This document shows, piece by piece, positions 7,871 to 14,733 of a stretch of 42,518 nt of DNA. Where the stretch lies: NCBI GenBank assembly GCA_947503655.1, contig CANNEP010000020.1, positions 1 to 42,518 of the forward strand, in the 5' to 3' direction. The notes under the pieces were generated by a model. The model saw nothing but the letters and a program-made list of their open reading frames with translations, was not told where the DNA came from and searched no databases. The stretch's first letter is position 1; each line of letters begins with the position of its first letter. The position numbers were made by a program, and so were the translations under genes. The DNA comes from an uncultured Microbacterium sp. GTDB taxonomy: Bacteria > Actinomycetota > Actinomycetes > Actinomycetales > Microbacteriaceae.

Positions 7871-8902
7871 GTGGCACTACAGTTCGGACTCGACACCTTC
7901 GGTGACGTCACGCGCGACAAGAACGGCGAGATGCTGTCTGACGCGCAGACGATCCGCAACATCGTCGAACAGGCGACGCTTGCCGATGAGCTCGGTATCG
8001 ATTTCTTTGGTGTCGGTGAGCACCACCGTTCAGAGTTCGCCGTGTCAGCACCCGAAATGGTGCTCGCTGGCATCGCGACGGCCACCAAAAACATTCAGCT
8101 CGGTACCGCCGTCAACGTGCTCTCTTCCGATGACCCGGTGCGCGTCTACGAACGCTTCGCGACGCTCGATGCCCTCTCCAACGGTCGCGCCGAAATCGTG
8201 GTGGGTCGCGGGAGCTTCATCGAGTCGTTCCCGCTGTTTGGCTTCTCGCTCAACGACTACGATGCCCTGTTCGAGGAGAAGCTGGAACTCCTGACAACGA
8301 TCCTCAACGACAACCCCAATATCTCGTGGAGCGGCCGCACCCGCGCGCCGCTCGATAACGTCGAGGTGTACCCGAAGACCGAATCAAAAATGCCGGTGTG
8401 GGTCGGCGTTGGTGGCAGCCCGGAGTCTGTCGTGCGCACGGCTCGCCATGGGCACGGCCTCGCGCTGGCCATTATCGGCGGCTCAGCCGACCGGTTCCGC
8501 CCGTTCGTTGATCTCTTTCACAAGTCGGTGCAGACGTTTGGCTTCAGTCCGCAACCGGTCGCGGTTCACTCGCCTGGCCACATCGGTGAGACCGATGAGC
8601 AGGCGTGGAACGAGGTCTATGAGGGCACGAAAGAGCTCAGCGACCGCATTGGCGCCGAGCGGGGCTGGCCGCCCTACAGCCGGGCACGATTCCAGCAGGA
8701 TGTCGGCCCGGACGGCGCCCAGTACACCGGTTCGGTAGAGCGCGTGGCGCAAAAGATCGCTGCCACCGCGCGCGCACTCGAGATGGATCGCTTCGACCTG
8801 AAGTTTGCGAACGGAACCACGTCGCACGAAAGCTTGATGTCGTCGATTCAGCTGTATGGCACGCAGGTGATCCCGCGGGTGCGGGAACTGCTGGGGGAGT
8901 AG
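7871..8902 (+). CDS. LLM-class (luciferase-like) flavin-dependent oxidoreductase
   Basis: This 343-residue protein has the family length and fold signatures of bacterial luciferase-like monooxygenases: GLDTFGD near the start, FFGVGEHHR (about 44-52), the conserved LGTAVNVL.S.DPVRVYERFATLDALS.GR block (about 75-105), and the C-terminal GS.E.VAQKIA segment. Members use FMNH2 or F420H2 to oxidise diverse small molecules, and the substrate here is unknown. The protein should be cytosolic. The GTG start has an AAGGAG ribosome-binding site five bases upstream. It is followed by an MFS transporter that has its own promoter-like element, so co-transcription is possible but not required. Confidence 0.9.
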   Translation: MALQFGLDTFGDVTRDKNGEMLSDAQTIRNIVEQATLADELGIDFFGVGEHHRSEFAVSAPEMVLAGIATATKNIQLGTAVNVLSSDDPVRVYERFATLDALSNGRAEIVVGRGSFIESFPLFGFSLNDYDALFEEKLELLTTILNDNPNISWSGRTRAPLDNVEVYPKTESKMPVWVGVGGSPESVVRTARHGHGLALAIIGGSADRFRPFVDLFHKSVQTFGFSPQPVAVHSPGHIGETDEQAWNEVYEGTKELSDRIGAERGWPPYSRARFQQDVGPDGAQYTGSVERVAQKIAATARALEMDRFDLKFANGTTSHESLMSSIQLYGTQVIPRVRELLGE

Positions 8903-8942
8903 CGCTTCGTAATCTTTGTTCTCGGTTTGGGTATTAATGCTT

Positions 8943-8948
8943 TAGGCT
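8943..8948 (+). promoter_or_regulatory. -10 element TAGGCT, leaderless promoter of the MFS gene
   Basis: TAGGCT ends six bases before the GTG at 8955. No ribosome-binding site lies between them. Confidence 0.6.
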
Positions 8949-8954
8949 GAGAAC

Positions 8955-10304
8955 GTGACTGACACCCAGGTAGCACCGCTGAGCCGCAGCGCTCGTCTTG
9001 ACCGCCTCCCGTTCACTCGAAAGCACGGCAAGATCCTGACCGGATCGGGCCTCGGATGGGCACTCGATGCGATGGATGTTGGCCTCATCAGCTTCATCCT
9101 CGCGGCACTGCCCGCGGTGTGGAACGTCACTCCCGCAGAAAAGGGCTGGATCGCCTCTGTCGGCTTCATCGGCATGGCACTGGGCGCGACACTCGGCGGC
9201 TTGCTGGCTGACCGCTTCGGGCGACGTTCTATCTTCGCGTTGACGCTGCTCGTCTACGGTCTCGCGACTGGCGCGAGTGCTCTGGTTGGGGGAGTGGCTG
9301 CGCTCCTAGTGCTGCGCTTCTTCGTGGGTCTCGGTCTCGGCGCCGAGTTGCCTGTCGCCTCGACCTACGTCAGTGAGTTTGCTCCGGCACGCAACCGTGG
9401 GCGCCTCATCGTCTGGCTCGAGGCATTCTGGGCCGTGGGCTGGACGGCCTCGGCGCTCATCGGCTACTTCGTGATCCCGAACGTGCCCGAGGGCTGGCGC
9501 TGGGCCTTCGCTATTGGCGCGATTCCGGCGATCTACGCGCTGGTCGTGCGCTGGGGACTTCCGGAGTCGCCGCGCTGGCTCGAGCGCAAGGGTCGTACCG
9601 CCGAGGCCGAAGCGATTGTTCAAGACTTCGAGCGTTCGGCCGGTATCGAGCCGCCGGCTGAGGCCGCGGAGCCAGTGGCCGTGACGGCGATGGCAACCTC
9701 ACCGCGTGAGCGCCTCGCGGCTCTTTTCTCCCGTGAGTTCCGCGCGCGTACGGTGAGCCTGTGGGTGGTGTGGTTCTGCGTGAACTTCTCCTACTACGGT
9801 GCCTTCATCTGGATCCCCTCGATCCTCGTGGGCGCGGGCTTCGACCTCGTCAGGTCTTTCGGCTTCACGCTCATCATCACGCTCGCCCAGCTGCCAGGCT
9901 ATGCGGTCGCCGCCTGGCTCATTGAGGTGTGGGGCCGCCGCACCACACTCTCCGTCTTCCTTGTTGGTTCCGCTATCTCAGCCATGCTGTTCGGCACGGC
10001 CGAAACCGAGACAATGATCATCGCGACGGGTATGGCGCTCAGCTTCTTCAACCTGGGCGCGTGGGGAGCACTGTATGCCGTGAGCCCCGAAATGTACCCC
10101 ACGTCGATGCGTGCAACCGGCTCGGGTTGGGCCGCTGGCGTTGGCCGTATTGCTTCGATCATTGCGCCGATCCTGGTGCCGCTCATCCTCGCGAACGCCG
10201 GGGCTCCCACGCTGTTTGTGATCTTTGCCATCGCTTTCGCGATTGCCGCAGCTGCGGCGTGGGGTCTCGTGGACAAGTCCGGTGTCGCGCTGGATGATCG
10301 CTAA
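8955..10304 (+). CDS. Major facilitator superfamily transporter
   Basis: The 449-residue protein has about 12 hydrophobic segments split by a longer charged loop near residue 220, the standard MFS layout. The motif-A loop GLLADRFGRRS follows the second transmembrane segment, and a PESPRWLERKGR motif lies before the central loop, which is characteristic of the sugar-porter and AAHS-like branch. The N-terminus (GWALDAMDVGLISFILAALP) resembles niacin or aromatic-acid transporters such as NiaP, but the substrate cannot be fixed. It acts in the cytoplasmic membrane. The GTG start follows a leaderless promoter element. The next gene, a cysteine hydrolase of the nicotinamidase superfamily, lies 33 bases downstream, which agrees with a vitamin or amide substrate but does not prove it. 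Confidence 0.88.
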   Translation: MTDTQVAPLSRSARLDRLPFTRKHGKILTGSGLGWALDAMDVGLISFILAALPAVWNVTPAEKGWIASVGFIGMALGATLGGLLADRFGRRSIFALTLLVYGLATGASALVGGVAALLVLRFFVGLGLGAELPVASTYVSEFAPARNRGRLIVWLEAFWAVGWTASALIGYFVIPNVPEGWRWAFAIGAIPAIYALVVRWGLPESPRWLERKGRTAEAEAIVQDFERSAGIEPPAEAAEPVAVTAMATSPRERLAALFSREFRARTVSLWVVWFCVNFSYYGAFIWIPSILVGAGFDLVRSFGFTLIITLAQLPGYAVAAWLIEVWGRRTTLSVFLVGSAISAMLFGTAETETMIIATGMALSFFNLGAWGALYAVSPEMYPTSMRATGSGWAAGVGRIASIIAPILVPLILANAGAPTLFVIFAIAFAIAAAAAWGLVDKSGVALDDR

Positions 10305-10337
10305 CCGGATGTCGGAACCTCGTGGCAGGGTTTTCGT

Positions 10338-10892
10338 ATGAGCACGATTGCAGATCGAAGCGGTTCGGTTCTTCTCGTCATCGATGTTCAGCAGGAGGTG
10401 TTTGCCGACGCTTACGACAGAGACGGCGTGGTGAGCCGCATCTCTTCGTTGGTGGATGGCGCTCGCGCCGCCGGCACGCCCGTCATTTGGGTGCAGCACT
10501 CCGATGAAGAACTTGAATACGGTTCTGACGGGTGGCGCATTGTCGACGAGCTCGTGCCCGCCGACGGCGAAGTGATCATCGAAAAGCTCTGGGGCGACAC
10601 GTTTGAGGGCACGAACTTCGAAGATGTGTTGGCGGGGCTGAAGGCATCGGAGATTGTCGTTACCGGCGGTCAAACTGACTTCTGCGTGCGCTCGACGCTG
10701 CACGGTGGCTTCACGCGCGGGTACGACATGACTCTCATCGGCGATGCACACAGCACGATCGATCTCAGCGAGTGGATCGAGGGTGTGCCGACGCCGGAGT
10801 CGTTGATCGCGCACACCAACGCGTATTGGGGCAATCAGAAGGCACCGGGTCGCACAGCACGCGTGGTTTCCGCCTCACACATGACGTTTTAG
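10338..10892 (+). CDS. Isochorismatase-like cysteine hydrolase
   Basis: This 184-residue protein carries the complete catalytic triad of the isochorismatase/nicotinamidase superfamily: D16 (VLLVIDVQQE), K83 (EKLWGDTF) and C116 (TGGQTDFCVRST), preceded by a cis-peptide type VTGGQ turn. Members hydrolyse amides such as nicotinamide, N-carbamoyl compounds or isochorismate. The metal-binding DxH motif of true nicotinamidases is not evident, so nicotinamidase itself is unlikely and the substrate stays open. The ATG at 10338 has no convincing ribosome-binding site. CAGGGT lies six bases upstream, a possible weak leaderless -10. It follows the MFS transporter by 33 bases, and the pair may handle the same compound. 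Confidence 0.88.
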   Translation: MSTIADRSGSVLLVIDVQQEVFADAYDRDGVVSRISSLVDGARAAGTPVIWVQHSDEELEYGSDGWRIVDELVPADGEVIIEKLWGDTFEGTNFEDVLAGLKASEIVVTGGQTDFCVRSTLHGGFTRGYDMTLIGDAHSTIDLSEWIEGVPTPESLIAHTNAYWGNQKAPGRTARVVSASHMTF

Positions 10893-10937
10893 TTGCGCAG
10901 GCTGGGCGGGTTAGAGCCTTTAGACTCGGTGCTCTCA

Positions 10938-10943
10938 TAGAAT
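10938..10943 (+). promoter_or_regulatory. -10 element TAGAAT, leaderless promoter of the first SGNH gene
   Basis: TAGAAT ends seven bases before the ATG at 10951. The intervening CTGAGTT is not a ribosome-binding site. Confidence 0.6.
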
Positions 10944-10950
10944 CTGAGTT

Positions 10951-11706
10951 ATGGCACAGGTTCGTTACGTCGCGATCGGAGATTCGTTCACGGAGGGCGT
11001 GGGCGATGAACTGCCAGATGGCACACCGCGGGGCTGGGCTGATCTGACCGCCGAAGGATGGGCGCGTTCGCTTGGCGAGCCGATCGAATACGCCAACCTC
11101 GCGATCCGGGGCAAGCTCGCCTGGCCCGTCGTCGAGCAGCAGCTTGAGCCGGCACTGGCGTTGAAGCCGACACACCTGTCGTTTAATGGTGGCGGCAACG
11201 ACATGTTGCGCCCCAGCACTGACCCTGAGCACATCGCTGACGCATACTCACGCGTCATCCGTCGCTGTGACGAGGAGGGTGTGCAGTTGATCATTCTTTC
11301 AGGCGCTTTTCCCGCGACCGGATTGCCCATGCCGGGCCTGATTCGTCGTCGCGGCAATGAACTTTCTGATGCCGTGATTGGCCGCTTGGCCTATCGTCCC
11401 GACATCATTCGGGCACTCAACTGGCCCGACCGCGAGCTTTCCGGCCCCACATACTGGGCTCCGGACCGCCTCCACATGAACACACGCGGCCACCACCGTG
11501 TCGCCGCCCGCGTGCTCAAAGCGCTCGGCCAAGACGTGCCTGAGGGTTGGTGGTCACTGCCTCGTGATTCCGCAACGGCCCCGCTGCGGAACGGAGTCTA
11601 CGTTCGCGAGCACTTGGTTCCGTGGGTCAAGCGCCGCGTAACCAAGACGAGTTCCGGCGATGGACGCCTCCCGAAGTTCGGCGACTGGGTCACCGTCCAG
11701 CCGTAA
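10951..11706 (+). CDS. SGNH/GDSL-family hydrolase (paralogue 1)
   Basis: The 251-residue protein shows the four SGNH blocks: GDSFTEGVGD with nucleophile S12, a glycine in LAIRGK, GGGND around residue 80, and the C-terminal DRLHMN with the Asp-His pair near residue 175. Members are esterases or lipases acting on acyl or acetyl groups. No signal peptide or membrane segment is seen, so a cytosolic location is likely. The C-terminal tail (EHLVPWVKRR, then SSGDGRLPK) is shared with the second SGNH gene at 41368, and the two are clear paralogues about 30 kb apart. The ATG is placed by a leaderless -10 element. The stop codon abuts that of the convergent DUF2087 gene. Confidence 0.9.
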   Translation: MAQVRYVAIGDSFTEGVGDELPDGTPRGWADLTAEGWARSLGEPIEYANLAIRGKLAWPVVEQQLEPALALKPTHLSFNGGGNDMLRPSTDPEHIADAYSRVIRRCDEEGVQLIILSGAFPATGLPMPGLIRRRGNELSDAVIGRLAYRPDIIRALNWPDRELSGPTYWAPDRLHMNTRGHHRVAARVLKALGQDVPEGWWSLPRDSATAPLRNGVYVREHLVPWVKRRVTKTSSGDGRLPKFGDWVTVQP

Positions 11707-12189
11707 CTACGCCTCAGCGAGCCAGTATTCCTCGCCACCTGGCGTGCGCTCGGCGACGCCGTAGTCAATGAGATGGCGACGCAACAGTACCGCGTCATCT
11801 GCCAGGCCTTCCAAGCGCACCGTGAGCACTGGTTCCGTCATCCGTTCTCCGGGTTGCAACGCACGCTTCGCCAGCATCGTCAGAAACTCGACCCGCGTTT
11901 CGTGATCCGACGGATACCGGTCAACGCGGCCGGTATCGGTGAGGAACCGATCGAGCCCTTCGCGCCGCGGCCGCGCCATCGCCTGCAGCGCCTCGCGCGC
12001 TTGCCCCGGATCAAATGTGAGGGCATCACCGTCAGCAGTCACCACGCCGGTGTCGATGAGCTTCTGCCGTGCACGGGCGCGCTTCGCGGGGGATAGAGGC
12101 TCAAGCCCCTCTGCGAGCGCCTCCGCGAGAACGAGGCGCAGATCGTCATTGATGAGCGCGGCGAGCAGCGGGCGTACAAGGTCGGTCAT
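11707..12189 (-). CDS. DUF2087-domain protein, probable transcriptional regulator
   Basis: This protein of about 160 residues has two parts. The N-terminal half resembles a winged-helix domain (LLAALINDDLRLVLAEALAEG.., then a Lys/Arg helix, then DTGVVTADGDAL). The C-terminal 75 residues match DUF2087: R.P....TRVEFLTMLA..., E...T..LEGLADDAVLLRRHLIDYGV.ER..GG.EYWLAE. Such proteins occur as stand-alone regulators or fused to ArsR-type domains, and their ligand is not known. A GTG three codons upstream (12198) is possible. The ATG at 12189 is preferred because a TAGTGT -10 element ends seven bases before it. The gene ends back to back with the SGNH gene. Confidence 0.75.
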   Translation of the reverse strand: MTDLVRPLLAALINDDLRLVLAEALAEGLEPLSPAKRARARQKLIDTGVVTADGDALTFDPGQAREALQAMARPRREGLDRFLTDTGRVDRYPSDHETRVEFLTMLAKRALQPGERMTEPVLTVRLEGLADDAVLLRRHLIDYGVAERTPGGEEYWLAEA

Positions 12190-12196
12190 ATCAACC

Positions 12197-12202
12197 ACAC
12201 TA
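12197..12202 (-). promoter_or_regulatory. -10 element TAGTGT, leaderless promoter of the DUF2087 gene
   Basis: Read on the minus strand, TAGTGT ends seven bases before the ATG at 12189. The upstream terminator hairpin at 12211-12244 occupies the -35 zone. Confidence 0.5.
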
Positions 12203-12210
12203 CGAGACGC

Positions 12211-12244
12211 GTGAGGCCCGCGACGAAATCGTCGCGGGCCTCAC
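12211..12244 (-). terminator. 16-bp perfect hairpin, terminator of the small membrane gene
   Basis: Arms 12211-12226 and 12229-12244 are perfectly complementary with a two-base centre, so the real loop is probably six bases. It lies 16 bases after the stop codon of the four-helix membrane gene on the minus strand. Confidence 0.75.
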
Positions 12245-12260
12245 GGAGCATGGCAGTGCC

Positions 12261-12629
12261 TTAGCTGTAGGCCTTCCAGACCGTTGCCATGAAGATGTTG
12301 ATCAGGGTCAGCACCATCAGTGAGGGCAGTACCCAGCCGGCGAGCGACGGCTTCTTCTTGTTCATGAAAGCGATCACGAAGATGGCGATGAGAACCACCG
12401 TCTTCGCGCCGATCTTGGCGTTGTTGACGAACTCGCCGGCGCCAGTCGCGTAGGCCATGCCGACGAGGGCGAGACCGGTGATCAGCATCGTCCACGCGCC
12501 GTGCATGATGGCGGGAACGATCTTGGTTTCACCCGTCTTCATGCTCTTCATCTGGACGAGCATGCCGCCCAGAAGGCTTGCGATACCAATGATGTGGAAC
12601 GCAAGGATGACGTTCTTGAGGATCTCCAT
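12261..12629 (-). CDS. Small four-helix membrane protein, function unknown
   Basis: I do not recognise a named family. The 122-residue protein has four hydrophobic segments (about residues 5-26, 42-62, 72-91 and 97-117) joined by short charged loops, one with KSMKTGETK and one with MNKKKPS. There is no cleavable signal peptide. A conserved-looking first helix (AFHIIGIASLLGG) recalls small heme or cation-handling membrane proteins with a helix-borne histidine, but that is only a resemblance. The ATG at 12629 has TAAAAT ending six bases upstream and no ribosome-binding site, so a leaderless mRNA is likely. A strong terminator follows the gene. Confidence 0.8.
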   Translation of the reverse strand: MEILKNVILAFHIIGIASLLGGMLVQMKSMKTGETKIVPAIMHGAWTMLITGLALVGMAYATGAGEFVNNAKIGAKTVVLIAIFVIAFMNKKKPSLAGWVLPSLMVLTLINIFMATVWKAYS

Positions 12630-12635
12630 GGTTCC

Positions 12636-12641
12636 ATTTTA
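12636..12641 (-). promoter_or_regulatory. -10 element TAAAAT, leaderless promoter of the four-helix gene
   Basis: On the minus strand TAAAAT is followed by GGAACC and then ATG at 12629. The string AATGGAACCATG recurs at the DsrE gene start. Confidence 0.65.
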
Positions 12642-12662
12642 GCGACACCCTGTCGGAAAGGA

Positions 12663-13238
12663 CTAGTTTCGCAGTCCGTTCAGAATAAAGGCCGTCAGTT
12701 GCTGTGCGACATCGGCGATCGGGACGCCGTGATTGACGAGCGTCATGCCGGAACCAATCGCGCTGCGCACAAACATGGGGGAGAGGTGCGTGGTCTCGAA
12801 TGGAAGGCTCGCGATGAGTTCAGTGATTGGTTTCGCCAGCGCGTCATGGAGCGCGGCGATGTCTTCGCGACCCTTGGGGGAGAGATCGACGTCGCGCAGC
12901 GCGGTCGCCAGATGGTGGCGTCCGTCGTTCGTCATCGCGAGCGTCTTCTCGATGTAGACGCGCAAACGTTCTGGACCCGCCGGCGCGGCGTCCGTCGCTG
13001 CGCGTAATTCGGCGTTCCACTGCTCGAATGCCACGCGGGCGAGCGCGACGAGAATGTCGTCACGCGAGGGGAAGTACTCGTAGAACGTCGAACGGCCGAC
13101 CCCTGCTGCCGCCGTCACTTTGCCAGCGGTTACCGCTTCGACACCGTGCTCGATAAGAATCTGCTCGGCCGCGGCCAACAATGCCGAATGCTGGGCGTGG
13201 CGGTGCTCCGCCACGGTTGACGCAGAAATTTTCGGCAT
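12663..13238 (-). CDS. TetR-family transcriptional regulator
   Basis: The product of about 191 residues begins MPKISASTVAEHR. Its N-terminal 60 residues form a typical TetR helix-turn-helix (LLAAAEQILIEHGVEAVTAGKVTAAAGVGRSTFYEYFPSRDDIL). The C-terminal ligand and dimer domain is unremarkable, and the inducer is unknown. A much longer upstream reading is rejected because it runs through the DsrE gene in another frame. The ATG at 13238 has GATAAT six bases upstream. A 14-base perfect palindrome at 13263-13276 covers the expected -35 region and is a good candidate for an autoregulatory operator. The neighbouring four-helix membrane gene lies 33 bases downstream on the same strand but has its own promoter. 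Confidence 0.9.
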   Translation of the reverse strand: MPKISASTVAEHRHAQHSALLAAAEQILIEHGVEAVTAGKVTAAAGVGRSTFYEYFPSRDDILVALARVAFEQWNAELRAATDAAPAGPERLRVYIEKTLAMTNDGRHHLATALRDVDLSPKGREDIAALHDALAKPITELIASLPFETTHLSPMFVRSAIGSGMTLVNHGVPIADVAQQLTAFILNGLRN

Positions 13239-13244
13239 GCGTCC

Positions 13245-13250
13245 ATTATC
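13245..13250 (-). promoter_or_regulatory. -10 element GATAAT, leaderless promoter of the TetR gene
   Basis: On the minus strand GATAAT ends six bases before the ATG at 13238. The intervening GGACGC is not a ribosome-binding site at that distance. Confidence 0.6.
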
Positions 13251-13262
13251 CCGATGAGTGCG

Positions 13263-13276
13263 CTCGAGCGCTCGAG
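13263..13276. promoter_or_regulatory. 14-bp perfect palindrome, candidate TetR operator
   Basis: CTCGAGCGCTCGAG is perfectly symmetric and sits 12 bases upstream of the -10 element of the TetR gene. Position and symmetry fit an autoregulatory operator. Binding is inferred. Confidence 0.4.
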
Positions 13277-13299
13277 GCTCGACGGGGGAGTCGCGCCAG

Positions 13300-13653
13300 T
13301 CAAACGACGACGAGCGCCCAGCCGTCCCACTGTCGCTCGACAATGCGGGCAACCGCTGCCGGAACCACGGAGAAGGTATCAGCGAGCGCAGACTCATCGA
13401 TGTCATGCGTGTGTAGCGCGTTACGGCATGCCACGACCGTGGTTGATGGGTGGTCTCCGAGGAGAATTGCGGCGGCGACAGCGGTCGCGTGGCCGTCAAT
13501 GAGTCCGTGAACAGCGGAACCAGAGACCACGATTTCGATGACGGTGGCGGGGTGCTCGCGAAGGAGATTAGCGGCCTTCTTCAGAGCGATCAGCGTGAGC
13601 TCTTCAGATTCTCCAGCTGCTTGAAAGACGGCGGAACGGGGCTGTGTGCTCAT
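13300..13653 (-). CDS. DsrE-family protein
   Basis: The product of about 117 residues starts MSTQPRSAV. It has the alternating strand-helix pattern of DsrE/DsrF-like proteins, with an IEIVVSGSAV strand, a helix with GHATAVAAAILLGD, and the conserved cysteine loop VVACRNALHTHDID (about residue 75). Family members relay sulfur or bind small ligands, and many single-gene versions have no known role. An in-frame start at 13704 is possible but adds a poorly conserved lead. ATG 13653 is chosen because GACAAT ends six bases upstream. It precedes the TetR gene on the same strand by about 60 bases. No sulfur-metabolism genes lie nearby. Confidence 0.8.
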   Translation of the reverse strand: MSTQPRSAVFQAAGESEELTLIALKKAANLLREHPATVIEIVVSGSAVHGLIDGHATAVAAAILLGDHPSTTVVACRNALHTHDIDESALADTFSVVPAAVARIVERQWDGWALVVV

Positions 13654-13659
13654 GGTTCC

Positions 13660-13665
13660 ATTGTC
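13660..13665 (-). promoter_or_regulatory. Candidate -10 element GACAAT, leaderless DsrE promoter
   Basis: On the minus strand GACAAT, then GGAACC, then ATG at 13653. It departs from TANNNT at the first position but has the same spacing as the other leaderless genes here. Confidence 0.4.
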
Positions 13666-13693
13666 CCGCTTTTTTGCAGCATTGCTATCGGGG

Positions 13694-13722
13694 TTGACGC
13701 TCATGCCGCGCCCACCTATCGT
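13694..13722 (+). promoter_or_regulatory. Promoter of the DUF2975-XRE pair (TTGACG, 17 bp, TATCGT)
   Basis: TTGACG at 13694-13699 and TATCGT at 13717-13722 are separated by 17 bases. This is one of the few promoters here with a recognisable -35. The -10 lies inside the left arm of the inverted repeat at 13716-13747. Confidence 0.6.
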
Positions 13723-13747
13723 TTATCAATACATCGTTGAACGATAG
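13716..13747. promoter_or_regulatory. Inverted repeat over the DUF2975-XRE promoter, candidate operator
   Basis: CTATCGTT at 13716-13723 and AACGATAG at 13740-13747 are inverted. Within the right part, ATCGTTGAACGAT (13733-13745) is itself a palindrome around a central G. The left arm overlaps the -10 element. The XRE regulator encoded two genes downstream is the natural candidate to bind here. Confidence 0.5.
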
Positions 13748-13754
13748 GGGCGAC

Positions 13755-14231
13755 ATGGGCCAGTTCGCAATATTCGGCGTGAGGGTGATGCTGGTAATCC
13801 TTTTTACTGTCGGTGTGCTCGCTCAGGTTTTCTGGATTCCGGACATCATTGAGAGCACGATTCATACCTTCCCAGAGGTTGCGGGATTGCGTTGGCCAGG
13901 CGTGATCGTCGGAGTCGTGCTCGTACTATTCCTGCAGGTCGCCGTGGTGTGTATGTGGCGGTTGCTCACGTTGGTAGATCGCGATGCAATCTTTGCGCGC
14001 GGGTCACTTGGGCCCGTTAACGTCATCATCGCCGCATTCGGGGGAGTAGCGCTCACGGGAGCCGTTGGTTTCGCCGTCATGACAGGAGCAGGATTTGGTC
14101 CGCCCGGAGTCATTCTGATGCTCATCGGTATCGTCGTAGCCGGAGTCGGGCTCGCGCTCCTGATGCTGGTGATGCGTGAACTCCTGATCCGGGCGATGCA
14201 GATGGACGCCGACCTCGCCGAGGTGATCTAA
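13755..14231 (+). CDS. DUF2975-family membrane protein
   Basis: This protein of about 158 residues has four hydrophobic segments (about 10-30, 50-70, 95-115 and 120-145) with the short WR.L...DR..IF motif after the second, as in DUF2975 proteins. These are usually encoded directly before a small Cro/CI-type regulator, exactly as here, where the two genes overlap by one base. The pair is thought to form a membrane-linked regulatory unit, but its signal is unknown. An in-frame TTG at 13737 falls inside the operator-like repeat. ATG 13755 with AGGGG just upstream is preferred. Its promoter has a recognisable -35 and an overlapping inverted repeat. Confidence 0.85.
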   Translation: MGQFAIFGVRVMLVILFTVGVLAQVFWIPDIIESTIHTFPEVAGLRWPGVIVGVVLVLFLQVAVVCMWRLLTLVDRDAIFARGSLGPVNVIIAAFGGVALTGAVGFAVMTGAGFGPPGVILMLIGIVVAGVGLALLMLVMRELLIRAMQMDADLAEVI

Positions 14232-14434
14232 TGCCGATCATCGTTAACCTCGATGACCAACTGGCGCAGCACAACATGACCGTTGCGCAGCTGGCACAGG
14301 CTATCGGCATTACGCCGGCGAACGTATTCGTGCTGAAAAATGGGCGCGCGAAAGCGGTGCGATTCAGCACGCTTGAAGCCATTTGCCGCGTGCTCGATTG
14401 TCAGCCCGGAGACATCCTCGGCTACGAATCGTAG
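14231..14434 (+). CDS. Small XRE/Cro-CI family regulator (YozG-like)
   Basis: The 67-residue protein is a single helix-turn-helix domain: MTVAQLAQAIGITPANVFVLKNGRAK followed by the conserved RFSTLEAICRVLDCQPGDILGYE tail typical of YozG-like regulators. It starts within the stop codon of the DUF2975 gene (TAATG), so the two are translationally coupled. The likely target is the inverted repeat upstream of their shared promoter, giving autoregulation; this is inferred. No terminator hairpin was seen after the gene. Confidence 0.92.
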   Translation: MPIIVNLDDQLAQHNMTVAQLAQAIGITPANVFVLKNGRAKAVRFSTLEAICRVLDCQPGDILGYES

Positions 14435-14445
14435 GGACGCGTTTG

Positions 14446-14682
14446 CTACCAGGGCGTCGGGCGCTCGGCGTCGCGTTCGGCATCGTTGGGGACGCTGACG
14501 AGTTGTTCGCCGCCCGCGCGGATGCACAGCCCGCGCAGTACTTCGTCGCTGTGCTGCTCCTTTGCTGAATGGCGCGTGGTTGTGCGTTGATTCTGCCACG
14601 GCATGAGCGGGCGGTCGCGAAGTGTGCTTGATGTCAGCATGTCGACCGTGAGAGGGAGGCATCGTAAAAGCCGACCTGACAT
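14446..14682 (-). CDS. Possible small basic protein (78 aa), unrecognised
   Basis: I do not recognise this frame. It would encode 78 residues with a hydrophobic-basic start (MSGRLLRCLPLTV) and a polar C-terminus containing HSAKEQHSDEVLRGLC and VPNDAERDAERP. Support comes from a high GC content at third positions and from a GATAAT -10 element ending seven bases before the ATG, the same leaderless geometry as its neighbours. No ribosome-binding site exists. If it is not a gene, the 299 bases between the XRE regulator and the GNAT gene (14435-14733) hold nothing else that I can identify. An internal ATG at 14604 would give a 52-residue protein. Confidence 0.4.
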   Translation of the reverse strand: MSGRLLRCLPLTVDMLTSSTLRDRPLMPWQNQRTTTRHSAKEQHSDEVLRGLCIRAGGEQLVSVPNDAERDAERPTPW

Positions 14683-14689
14683 AATGTGC

Positions 14690-14695
14690 ATTATC
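14690..14695 (-). promoter_or_regulatory. Candidate -10 element GATAAT before the 78-aa frame
   Basis: On the minus strand GATAAT ends seven bases before ATG 14682. With the start region it creates an apparent ATAATG-TG-CATTAT symmetry on the plus strand. Confidence 0.4.
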
Positions 14696-14733
14696 GGAGA
14701 AGTTACGAGAATGCGGCGGAGAGGGAAGTTCCG

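Noticed and set aside
12663..13499. Extended start for the TetR regulator, adding about 87 residues
   Set aside because: The extra part overlaps the DsrE gene in another frame and is Ser, Arg and Pro-rich; the -10 element points to ATG 13238.
13806..13830. CTGTCGGTG-N8-CAGGTT inside the DUF2975 gene
   Set aside because: Spacing fits, but the -10 starts with C and it lies inside a coding frame with no gene to drive. Probably chance.
14681..14694. ATAATG-TG-CATTAT as an operator (Zur- or MarR-like)
   Set aside because: The symmetry is explained by a GATAAT -10 element next to an ATTATG start region on the minus strand.
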